From Gammaproteobacteria bacterium (GTDB lineage Bacteria > Pseudomonadota > Gammaproteobacteria > Eutrophobiales > Eutrophobiaceae): DNA of 5,036 bases. The stretch spans positions 1 through 5,036 of the forward strand of contig JACVQI010000156.1 in assembly GCA_015661095.1 (NCBI GenBank), in the 5' to 3' direction. Positions 1 to 5,036 of this stretch are shown in pieces (position 1 is the first letter of the stretch; each line of letters opens with the position of its first letter). A model generated the notes under the pieces. That model searched no databases, had not been told where the DNA came from, and saw only the letters and a list, made by a program, of their open reading frames with translations. The position numbers and the translations under genes are program-made.

Positions 1-1431
1 GTATTGGTTGCTGACGACCAGTTCATCCTCGGCTATGAGTTCCTGCAGTAATTCTTCCGGGAAGCTGAAACCGGATTCCGGATTGTTCTTCACCTTGTCC
101 CGGAATAGCAGCGTACTGACCTTCTGCCTGGCCGCGTCCTGGCGTATGTATGCGATGAAGACATAATCGGAATGCAGTAACTCAATCAGCCTTGCCGACA
201 GTCTGTCAAAGATATAATCGCCCTTAACGCTGATCAGATCCTGTGCCAGTTTTCCCAGCAGCTCCTCAAAATGTTTTAATTCAGAGATGTCCTTGATATG
301 AGCGATGCCATACAGGGGGTCGCCTTTCGAGTTTTTGACCAGGGAGCCGGAAATTTCGGTCCATATATAATCTCCGTTTTTGCGTTTATAGCGTTTTTCG
401 ATTGTGTATTTTTCCAGTTGTCCGGTCATGAGTTTTTTGTGATGCTCAAGGCTTAATTGAATATCATCGGGATGGGTGATGTTCTCGATATGCAGACCTT
501 GCAGCTCGCTGGTGGCATAACCGAGCAGTGAGCAGGCCTGGGTATTGGCCTGCAGGATTACGCCGCGGCGATCGCTCAACATCACCGCGACCGGGATATA
601 GTCGAAGATACCGGAGTATTGATTGTAATCATCCCAGAGCAGGGACTCCATGTACTTTTCCGATGTCACATTCCGAAAGATCCAGTTGGTCGCCACGACC
701 TTGCCGTTGACCTGATGCGGATGGCCATGACCGGTGACATTGATGGTCTTGTTATCGCTGCTTCTTAATACCAGCTCGATATCAGCGCTGTTCTGGTTGC
801 TGAACAATTTATTCAGTGCTGATTTGAACTGGCCCCGGCAGGTGCTATCGATAAACTCGACGAAATTCTTGATACCGACGTCGCGCCGGACAATGCCGAG
901 GGTATTCAATGTGGCTTCGTTGACGTTGACGAAAGTGCCGTCCGGCCAGATGGTAAAGATCAATTCCGAGGCATTTTCATATAAGTTCTGGAAAATCTCT
1001 CCGGTATCAATGATCCTGTTTTCCGAAGTGAACTTAATTTTGTGGATGTCCGCTCTTTTGATCGCCCGGTGTATGATGTCCGGGAGTTCCTTGATGCCTT
1101 TCAGAGTCTTGATGACGAAATCATCCACGCCATGCTGTATCGATTGCAGCGCCACCCCTTCGGTTTCATCCCCCGTGACCATGATGATGGGTATATCGAA
1201 ACCCTTCAGTCCTCTGATTTCGTCGATTAGCTCCAGTCCGGTATAGCCCTTCAGGAAGTAATCGACGATGAGCAGGTCAAAGGTCTTGTTATTTAATAAT
1301 TTGATGACCTCGCTGCGCTTGTCTTCGCAGGTAATGCGGACATTATCCATGCGTTTTTTCAGCAGGTGACTGATTAAGTCCCTGTCATCCGCCAGGTCTT
1401 CGACCAGCAGGATGTCGAGATGCGTGCGCAT
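1..1431 (-). CDS. Receiver-PAS-PAS-GAF signal transduction protein, partial (C-terminus off left edge)
   Basis: The reverse strand is open without a stop from an ATG at 1429-1431 to the window edge (477 codons seen). Residues about 5-125 form a response-regulator receiver domain: acidic pair E11/D12, phosphoacceptor D57 in the strand FDLLIVD, T86 in MVTGDE and K108 in DDFVIK, so all key residues are present. Residues about 142-258 look like a PAS domain (ENASELIF...PDGTFVNVNEA). Residues about 273-388 form a second, more typical PAS+PAC unit (IPVAVMLSDRRGVI, HPDD, then KRYKRKNGDYIW and GIAHIKDISELK). From about residue 404 a GAF-like domain begins (RLSARLIELLHSDYVFIAYI) and is cut by the edge. 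No signal peptide or membrane segment is visible, so it is probably cytoplasmic. The missing C-terminus would decide between histidine kinase, GGDEF/EAL protein or DNA-binding regulator; I cannot tell. A weak Shine-Dalgarno (AGGGA, complement of 1443-1447) lies 11 nt before the ATG. It is divergent from the benzoyl-CoA operon, so a regulatory link is possible but only inferred. Confidence 0.88.
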   Translation of the reverse strand, partial: MRTHLDILLVEDLADDRDLISHLLKKRMDNVRITCEDKRSEVIKLLNNKTFDLLIVDYFLKGYTGLELIDEIRGLKGFDIPIIMVTGDETEGVALQSIQHGVDDFVIKTLKGIKELPDIIHRAIKRADIHKIKFTSENRIIDTGEIFQNLYENASELIFTIWPDGTFVNVNEATLNTLGIVRRDVGIKNFVEFIDSTCRGQFKSALNKLFSNQNSADIELVLRSSDNKTINVTGHGHPHQVNGKVVATNWIFRNVTSEKYMESLLWDDYNQYSGIFDYIPVAVMLSDRRGVILQANTQACSLLGYATSELQGLHIENITHPDDIQLSLEHHKKLMTGQLEKYTIEKRYKRKNGDYIWTEISGSLVKNSKGDPLYGIAHIKDISELKHFEELLGKLAQDLISVKGDYIFDRLSARLIELLHSDYVFIAYIRQDAARQKVSTLLFRDKVKNNPESGFSFPEELLQELIAEDELVVSNQY

Positions 1432-1501
1432 TTTTTTATTATTCCCTATAAATTAAGCTTCAGATTTATCTGGTCTGTGGGCTGAACATTTATGGCGAGT
1501 G

Positions 1502-1539
1502 TGCCAGCATCTACAGCTTGATATCAATAACTCCTGGCA
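1502..1539. repeat. Nested inverted repeat in divergent promoter region
   Basis: TGCCAG (1502-1507) and CTGGCA (1534-1539) are perfect inverted copies. Between them, almost centred, lies the 10-bp perfect palindrome TTGATATCAA (1518-1527). The inner palindrome resembles the two half-sites of an FNR box, but without the 4-bp spacer that FNR needs, so I do not call it an FNR site. It could be an operator for another dimeric regulator of either divergent gene, or chance in an AT-rich region. Confidence 0.3.
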
Positions 1540-1562
1540 GCCTGATTGTGGAAGCATCTCTT

Positions 1563-1579
1563 CCGGTGTGGACCGGTGT
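1563..1579. repeat. Direct repeat CCGGTGT x2, 10-bp period
   Basis: CCGGTGT occurs at 1563-1569 and again at 1573-1579, start to start exactly 10 bp, which is about one helical turn. It sits just upstream of the FNR-like box in front of had. Two identical 7-mers on the same DNA face are a plausible binding site for an activator or repressor, but no regulator can be named from the sequence. Confidence 0.3.
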
Positions 1580-1584
1580 AATTC

Positions 1585-1633
1585 TTGATTATTATCATAA
1601 TCATAGAAGCCTGGATTAAATAATATGTATTGT
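1585..1633 (+). promoter_or_regulatory. Probable FNR/Anr-type class II promoter of had-oah-dch
   Basis: TTGATTATTATCAT (1585-1598) matches the FNR consensus TTGAT-N4-ATCAA at 9 of 10 half-site positions. A -10-like hexamer TAATAT (1621-1626, 4 of 6 to TATAAT) begins 22 bp after the box. This is the spacing of class II FNR promoters (box centred near -41.5) and predicts a start near 1633. Anaerobic activation would suit an oxygen-sensitive benzoyl-CoA pathway. Caution: the same bases also fit a Fur box. The reverse strand of 1584-1602 matches 14 of 19 positions of the classical Fur consensus by my hand count, and 1586-1603 is a perfect 7-4-7 inverted repeat. The regulator's identity is therefore an inference. 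Confidence 0.55.
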
Positions 1634-1683
1634 AGCAGTTAATACAGAAAATTTATTATTTGAAATCATTCAGGCCGGGATCT

Positions 1684-2751
1684 ATGGGTATTTCAGGTCA
1701 GCGCTGGTCAATGGTTGCCGCAGGCGAACCATTCCGCCAGGAACAATTTATCCCGGAGAGTCCGGGTGTCGGCGAGGTCATGGTAGAGATTGCCGGCTGT
1801 GGGGTGTGTCATACCGATCTCGGCTATTACTATGATGGGATTAAAACCAAACACGCATTGCCCCTGACACTGGGGCATGAAATCAGTGGCCTGGTGGTTG
1901 CCACGGGGCCGGACCGGGCCGGCCTGATAGGGCAATCAGTGATCATTCCGGCGGTAATCCCATGCGGAGTGTGCGATTTATGCCAGCGCGGTCTGGGGAC
2001 TATCTGCCGTGCCCAGAAAATGCCGGGAAACGATATCCATGGCGGCTTTGCCAGCCATATCACCGTCCCAGCGCATGGCATTTGTCCGGTCGATACCGGC
2101 CGGCTGCGAGCCGCGAACCTGACGCTGGCGGAGGTATCGGTACTGGCGGATGCCGTCACCACTCCTTTTCAGGCGGCTATGCTGGCGGGCATCCAGGAGC
2201 GGGACCTGGCCATCGTCATCGGTGTGGGCGGTGTCGGGGGCTATGCGGTACAAATCGCCCGGGCCATGGGTGCCACAGTCGTGGCCATTGATGTGGATCA
2301 GCAGAAATTGGATTTACTGGCCGGTTATGGCGCGGCCTTGACCTTGAATGCCCGGGAGTACGACGGCCGCGCCCTGAAAAAGCAGGTCATCGGATTTGCG
2401 CAGGCGCAGGGACTACGGATAACGGAATGGAAGATCTTCGAATGTTCAGGCACGCTGGCGGGGCAGGGTACGGCCTTTGAACTGTTGACCTATGGCGCTC
2501 ATCTGGCCGTGGTTGGGTTCACCCTGGAGAAACCATCCTTACGGCTGTCCAATCTGATGGCGTTCAATGCCCGTGCCCAGGGTAACTGGGGCTGCCTGCC
2601 GGAGCATTATCCCGCCGCCCTGGAACTGGTATTATCCGGCCAGGTGCACATGCAACCGTTTGTCAGATTACATCCACTGGATGACATCAATGCCGTTTTT
2701 GCAGCGGCCCGCGAGCACCAGTTGACTGAGCGCGCCGTGCTCGTGCCTTAA
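1684..2751 (+). CDS. had: 6-hydroxycyclohex-1-ene-1-carbonyl-CoA dehydrogenase
   Basis: Had oxidises 6-hydroxycyclohex-1-ene-1-carbonyl-CoA to the 6-oxo compound with NAD+ in the anaerobic benzoyl-CoA pathway, in the cytoplasm. It is a medium-chain zinc alcohol dehydrogenase. Numbering from this ATG, it has the catalytic-zinc motif CGVCHTD (C42, H43) and GHE (H65, E66), four structural-zinc cysteines at 94, 97, 100 and 108 (CGVCDLC...C), and a Rossmann motif GVGGVG (180-185). D203 at the end of the second Rossmann strand favours NAD over NADP. Family-typical stretches include RAQKMPGND and the C-terminal SNLMAFNARAQGNWGC, which separate it from ordinary alcohol dehydrogenases. The start is uncertain: an in-frame TTG at 1660 would give 363 residues instead of 355. 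I prefer the ATG at 1684 because family homology begins only a few residues later (RWSM) and the TTG has no Shine-Dalgarno; the ATG's own site is also weak. It is the first gene of the had-oah-dch operon. Confidence 0.93.
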   Translation: MGISGQRWSMVAAGEPFRQEQFIPESPGVGEVMVEIAGCGVCHTDLGYYYDGIKTKHALPLTLGHEISGLVVATGPDRAGLIGQSVIIPAVIPCGVCDLCQRGLGTICRAQKMPGNDIHGGFASHITVPAHGICPVDTGRLRAANLTLAEVSVLADAVTTPFQAAMLAGIQERDLAIVIGVGGVGGYAVQIARAMGATVVAIDVDQQKLDLLAGYGAALTLNAREYDGRALKKQVIGFAQAQGLRITEWKIFECSGTLAGQGTAFELLTYGAHLAVVGFTLEKPSLRLSNLMAFNARAQGNWGCLPEHYPAALELVLSGQVHMQPFVRLHPLDDINAVFAAAREHQLTERAVLVP

Positions 2752-2764
2752 TAATGACAGCCAT

Positions 2765-2772
2765 GAGGAAAG
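2765..2772 (+). promoter_or_regulatory. Strong ribosome binding site of oah
   Basis: GAGGAAAG lies just before the ATG at 2776 in the 24-bp gap after the had stop codon. It is the clearest Shine-Dalgarno in the operon and fixes the oah start. ATGAGGA (2763-2769), which includes its core, is perfectly complementary to TCCTCAT in the loop of the downstream putative RNA. Confidence 0.7.
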
Positions 2773-2775
2773 ATT

Positions 2776-3909
2776 ATGAGTGAGACCACTGCCGGAGTAG
2801 CTGACCGCACCGCACCAGTTAAATTAATAGACCATGATATTGTCCCGCGTACCGGGCATACAGGCGTGTTATTCGAAAAACGGCCGGCCCGGGACACCGC
2901 CGGTACGGTGGTAGACGGCTTATATAATGCATGGATCACGCTGAATAATCCCGCCCAGTTCAATTCCTATACCACGGACATGGTTAAGGCGGTGATACTC
3001 GCCTTTCGCTCCGCCAGTAATGCCCGGGATGTCAATGCCGTCGTGTTTACCGGGGCCGGGACCCAGGCGTTTTGCACCGGCGGCAATACCCGGGAATATG
3101 CCGAATATTACGCCGGCAATCCCCAGGAATACCGCCAGTACATGCGCCTGTTTAATGACATGGTGTCTTCTATTCTGACCTGCGATAAACCGGTAATCTG
3201 CCGGGTTAACGGCATGCGGATCGGCGGCGGCCAGGAAATCGGCATGGCCTGTGATTTTACCGTGGTCCAGGACCTGGCCAATTTCGGCCAGGCCGGGCCC
3301 AAGCACGGCTCGGCGGCCATTGGCGGCGCCACGGATTTTCTGCCGGTCATGATCGGCTGTGAACAGGCCATGGTTTCCGGGGTCTTGTGCGAACCGTTTT
3401 CCGCGCACAAAGCGTATCGTCTGGGTATCTGTCATGACATCGTACCGGCCCTCAGAATCGGCGCTAAATTCATCGCCAATCCCACGGTGATCACCGACCG
3501 CTATCTGGATGAATATGGCCGCATCATTCATGGTGAATTCAGGACCGGCGCGGAACTCGCAGCCGGGAAACAACTGATCCGGGATGGCGTGGTGGATTTA
3601 TCGCTGCTTGATGACAAGGTTGAAAGGCTGTGCACGAAATTATTGCTGACTTTCCCCGAATGCGTGAGTAAAAGCCTGGAAGAACTGCGCAAGCCGAAGC
3701 TCCGGGCCTGGGACAGCGACAAGGAAAATTCCCGGGCCTGGCTGGCATTGAACATGATGAATGAGGCCCGGGCTGGATTTCGTGCCTTTAATGAAGGTAC
3801 CCGGGAAACCGGCCGGGAGATCAATTTCATCGCCCTGCGGCTGGCCCTGGCCAAAGGCGCCCCCTGGTCACCGGAATTGATCGACAGCCTGATGCCGGGT
3901 AACCAGTAA
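2776..3909 (+). CDS. oah: 6-oxocyclohex-1-ene-1-carbonyl-CoA hydrolase (ring-opening)
   Basis: Oah adds two waters to 6-oxocyclohex-1-ene-1-carbonyl-CoA and opens the ring to give 3-hydroxypimelyl-CoA. It is an enlarged crotonase-superfamily protein; 377 residues is my recollection of the length of the characterised Thauera-type enzyme and the related BamA. About 50 residues precede the crotonase core. Oxyanion-hole elements are visible at AFCTGGN (98-104) and VNGMRIGGGQEIGMACD (144-160), and E154 matches the first catalytic Glu of enoyl-CoA hydratases. Aligning the next motif with its neighbour Dch (FAQPEIQLG) gives FGQAGPKHG (170-178), so the second hydratase Glu is replaced by Gly174, which fits altered chemistry. 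The C-terminal part (about 230-377) is longer than in simple hydratases. The start follows a strong ribosome binding site. The stop codon overlaps the dch start by one base (TAATG), so the two are probably translationally coupled. The context of had upstream and dch downstream makes this assignment firm. Confidence 0.93.
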   Translation: MSETTAGVADRTAPVKLIDHDIVPRTGHTGVLFEKRPARDTAGTVVDGLYNAWITLNNPAQFNSYTTDMVKAVILAFRSASNARDVNAVVFTGAGTQAFCTGGNTREYAEYYAGNPQEYRQYMRLFNDMVSSILTCDKPVICRVNGMRIGGGQEIGMACDFTVVQDLANFGQAGPKHGSAAIGGATDFLPVMIGCEQAMVSGVLCEPFSAHKAYRLGICHDIVPALRIGAKFIANPTVITDRYLDEYGRIIHGEFRTGAELAAGKQLIRDGVVDLSLLDDKVERLCTKLLLTFPECVSKSLEELRKPKLRAWDSDKENSRAWLALNMMNEARAGFRAFNEGTRETGREINFIALRLALAKGAPWSPELIDSLMPGNQ

Positions 3910-4685
3910 TGGCAAAGAGTGATTCCCCATTACGGATAACCCTTGAAAACGATGACCGCCTGCTGCGGTTGACGCTGGCGCGACCCAAAAAAAATATTGT
4001 CGATGCCGCCATGCTCAATGCCTTGCGAGCGGCGCTGGCTGACCATCAGCAAACGCGGGATCTGGCGGCGGTGCTGATCGACGCGGACGGACCGAATTTC
4101 AGTTTTGGCGCCAGTGTTGAGGAGCATTTACCGGAGCAGTGCGCGGCAATGTTGAAGACCCTGCATGGCTTGTTACAGGGCATGATAGCGTTTCCACTGC
4201 CTATCCTGGTTGCCGTGCGGGGCTATTGTCTCGGTGGCGGCCTGGAAGTGGCCTGTGCCGGCAGTTTCATCTTTGCCGCGCCGGATGCGCAGTTCGCGCA
4301 ACCCGAAATCCAGTTAGGGGTCTTCGCGCCGGCCGCTTCCTGCTTGCTGCCGGAACGCATCGGCCAGGCCCGGGCCGAAGACCTGTTGTTTTCCGGGCGC
4401 AGTATGGATGCCGTAGAGGCCCTCGCCGCGGGTTTGATTATGACCATAGCCGAACATCCGGAGCAGGCCGCGAAGCTATACATAGAGACGCAATTACTAC
4501 CGCGTAGCAGTTTTGCACTGCGGCATGCGGTGGCAGCGGCCCGCCACGAATATTTAGAACGGGTCCGGTCAAAATTAGACTGGGTCGAAAATTTTTACCT
4601 GCAGCAACTTATGCAAGGCGAGGATCCGCGGGAAGGGCTGCGGGCATTTCTGGAGAAACGCTCGCCGGTCTGGAAAAATCAGTAA
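3909..4685 (+). CDS. dch: Cyclohexa-1,5-diene-1-carbonyl-CoA hydratase
   Basis: Dch hydrates the dienoyl-CoA made by benzoyl-CoA reductase, forming 6-hydroxycyclohex-1-ene-1-carbonyl-CoA, the substrate of Had. It is a single-domain crotonase-fold protein of 258 residues, about the size I recall for the family. Visible motifs are the first oxyanion element at FSFGAS (64-69), the second at YCLGGGLEVAC (106-116), and FAQPEIQLG (129-137). Both acid/base glutamates of classic enoyl-CoA hydratases are kept, E113 and E133. The helical C-terminus ends in the trimerisation region expected of the fold. The start ATG overlaps the oah stop (TAATG) and has no strong Shine-Dalgarno, pointing to translational coupling. 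On sequence alone a generic enoyl-CoA hydratase would be possible; the operon with had and oah makes Dch much the likeliest. It is the last gene of the operon in this window. Confidence 0.9.
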   Translation: MAKSDSPLRITLENDDRLLRLTLARPKKNIVDAAMLNALRAALADHQQTRDLAAVLIDADGPNFSFGASVEEHLPEQCAAMLKTLHGLLQGMIAFPLPILVAVRGYCLGGGLEVACAGSFIFAAPDAQFAQPEIQLGVFAPAASCLLPERIGQARAEDLLFSGRSMDAVEALAAGLIMTIAEHPEQAAKLYIETQLLPRSSFALRHAVAAARHEYLERVRSKLDWVENFYLQQLMQGEDPREGLRAFLEKRSPVWKNQ

Positions 4686-4697
4686 TATTTTCCCAAT

Positions 4698-4726
4698 CAG
4701 ATTTTAAAAACAGGGCGCCTAATCTG
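4698..4726 (+). terminator. Weak hairpin after dch
   Basis: CAGATT (4698-4703) and AATCTG (4721-4726) are inverted copies separated by 17 nt and followed by the T-rich TTATTTGT. It begins 13 bp after the dch stop. The stem is only 6 bp and AT-rich, and the T run is interrupted, so this is at best a partial terminator. Some operon transcripts may read on to the strong terminator at 4870-4935. Confidence 0.25.
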
Positions 4727-4760
4727 TTATTTGTGAGCGTCGAAGTTGCTTCTGGATAAT

Positions 4761-4778
4761 CATTGATCTAAATCAATG
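4761..4778 (+). promoter_or_regulatory. Perfect FNR/Anr box
   Basis: TTGATCTAAATCAA (4763-4776) matches the FNR consensus TTGAT-N4-ATCAA at all ten half-site positions. The symmetry extends by two bases on each side (CA...TG). Downstream on the plus strand the best -10-like hexamer is TATAAA (4803-4808, 26 bp after the box). A poorer AGTCTA (4799-4804) lies at the canonical 22 bp. The predicted start is about 4811-4815. The minus strand at the mirror spacing shows no -10-like sequence, so transcription toward the right is favoured. Confidence 0.7.
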
Positions 4779-4810
4779 TTAAAAAGCAATCTTCAAGTAG
4801 TCTATAAATT

Positions 4811-4935
4811 GTGAATGAAGTTAGGTGAGAAGTAATCTGAAGATCTACTTCGATCATCAGGTGTAACCCACCGCTCCACGCGATACGTGCATCCTCATCT
4901 CTGCATCGCCCCGTCCGCGTGGAGCGGTTTTTTTT
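4811..4935 (+). ncRNA. Putative FNR-dependent small RNA
   Basis: I do not recognise this as a known RNA family; the call rests on architecture. A perfect FNR box lies upstream, a start is expected at about 4811-4815, and a strong intrinsic terminator ends at 4935, giving a transcript of about 120-125 nt. Inside is a local hairpin, GAAGTAATC (4829-4837) with GAT-C-TACTTC (4842-4851), closed by the tetraloop TGAA and with one bulged C. The only ATG near the 5' end gives a six-residue frame (MKLGEK), so a protein product is unlikely. The terminator loop is pyrimidine-rich and contains TCCTCAT (4892-4898), which resembles an anti-Shine-Dalgarno seed. E. coli FnrS and neisserial AniS are precedents for FNR-activated RNAs, but I see no sequence similarity to them. 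Alternatives are the 3' UTR of dch, or a regulatory leader of a gene beyond the window. Confidence 0.45.
4870..4935 (+). terminator. Strong intrinsic terminator with long loop
   Basis: CCGCTCCACGCG (4871-4882) is perfectly complementary to CGCGTGGAGCGG (4916-4927), a 12-bp GC-rich stem that can be extended by A4870-T4928. It is followed by eight T (4928-4935). The 33-nt loop is unusually long for a terminator. On the minus strand the stem is not followed by a T run, so it works only for plus-strand transcription. It ends the putative small RNA and any read-through from dch. Confidence 0.85.
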
Positions 4936-4955
4936 CTGGGGTCGGTAATTTTCCC

Positions 4956-5036
4956 TCAATCTACAAAAATTGTTCCCTTTCTCAGCCTCCTGCCATCCCG
5001 GATAGCCATAGCCACGGCTGGGGGTGAGAAATCCCC
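4956..5036 (-). CDS. Possible 3' end of an unidentified minus-strand gene
   Basis: From the right edge the reverse strand reads 26 open codons (GDFSPPAVAMAIRDGRRLRK, then six more ending in VD) before a TGA at 4956-4958. The composition looks protein-like, and the frame would end 20 bp beyond the terminator T run, as expected for a convergent neighbour. However, another reverse frame is also open here and continues leftward to 4768 through the terminator and FNR box. The fragment is too short to prefer either firmly or to name a family. Confidence 0.2.
   Translation of the reverse strand, partial: GDFSPPAVAMAIRDGRRLRKGTIFVD

Noticed and set aside
528..1246. Plus-strand open frames of 60, 170 and 62 codons
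   Set aside because: They lie antisense to the receiver-PAS-PAS-GAF gene, whose reverse-strand translation shows clear domain motifs; the plus-strand products show none.
1461..1472. Inverted repeat CAGAT-TT-ATCTG near the signalling gene start
   Set aside because: Five-base arms with a 2-base loop are too short to support a hairpin or operator call alone.
1496..1515. Possible sigma-54 -24/-12 site (TGGCAC on the minus strand)
   Set aside because: The GC of the -12 element is absent at the required 10-nt spacing from GG.
2920..3573. Minus-strand open frame of 217 codons
   Set aside because: It is antisense to oah, which has a strong ribosome binding site and recognisable crotonase motifs; the antisense product has no recognisable motif.
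4768..4959. Minus-strand 63-codon open frame
   Set aside because: It needs a TTG start and runs through the terminator stem and into the FNR box. Its product is low-complexity basic sequence with no recognisable motif.
4966..5036. TPP-riboswitch-like CTGAGAAA and TGAGAAAT motifs on the two strands
   Set aside because: The rest of the THI element (such as the CCTGATCTGG segment) is missing on both strands within the window.
1..5036. CRISPR arrays, tRNA or rRNA genes, insertion sequence ends
   Set aside because: I found no periodic repeats with spacers, no cloverleaf-like sequence and no transposase motifs or terminal inverted repeats with target duplications.

Overview
The window looks like chromosome of a facultatively anaerobic proteobacterium. 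Base composition is moderate in the genes and AT-rich between them. This is an inference from the gene content and from two FNR/Anr-type motifs; a beta- or gammaproteobacterial denitrifier would fit, but the sequence names no genus. The centrepiece is a compact three-gene operon, had-oah-dch, for the middle section of anaerobic benzoyl-CoA degradation.

Layout. Positions 1-1431 (minus strand) hold the N-terminal 477 codons of a receiver-PAS-PAS-GAF signalling protein that runs off the left edge. Positions 1432-1683 are a divergent control region. It contains an FNR-like box (which also resembles a Fur box) placed at class II spacing from a -10-like hexamer facing had, a 10-bp-phased direct repeat, and a nested palindrome. 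Positions 1684-4685 hold had, oah and dch, tightly packed: 24 bp between had and oah, and a TAATG overlap between oah and dch. Positions 4686-4955 contain no convincing protein gene. They do contain a perfect FNR box and, 34 bp after its inner half-site, a roughly 125-nt stretch with a local hairpin and a strong intrinsic terminator (12-bp perfect GC-rich stem plus eight T). The last 81 bases may hold the 3' end of a minus-strand gene.

How the genes work together. After a benzoyl-CoA reductase (not in this window) makes cyclohexa-1,5-diene-1-carbonyl-CoA, Dch hydrates it to 6-hydroxycyclohex-1-ene-1-carbonyl-CoA. Had oxidises this with NAD+ to the 6-oxo compound. Oah then hydrates and hydrolytically opens the ring to 3-hydroxypimelyl-CoA, which feeds beta-oxidation. 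The physical gene order is not the reaction order.

The most interesting candidate is the element at about 4761-4936. It has the anatomy of an anaerobically induced, FNR-dependent small RNA (analogous in architecture, not in sequence, to enterobacterial FnrS or neisserial AniS). Its terminator loop has a 7-nt perfect complement to the ribosome binding region of oah. This is a hypothesis from sequence inspection only.
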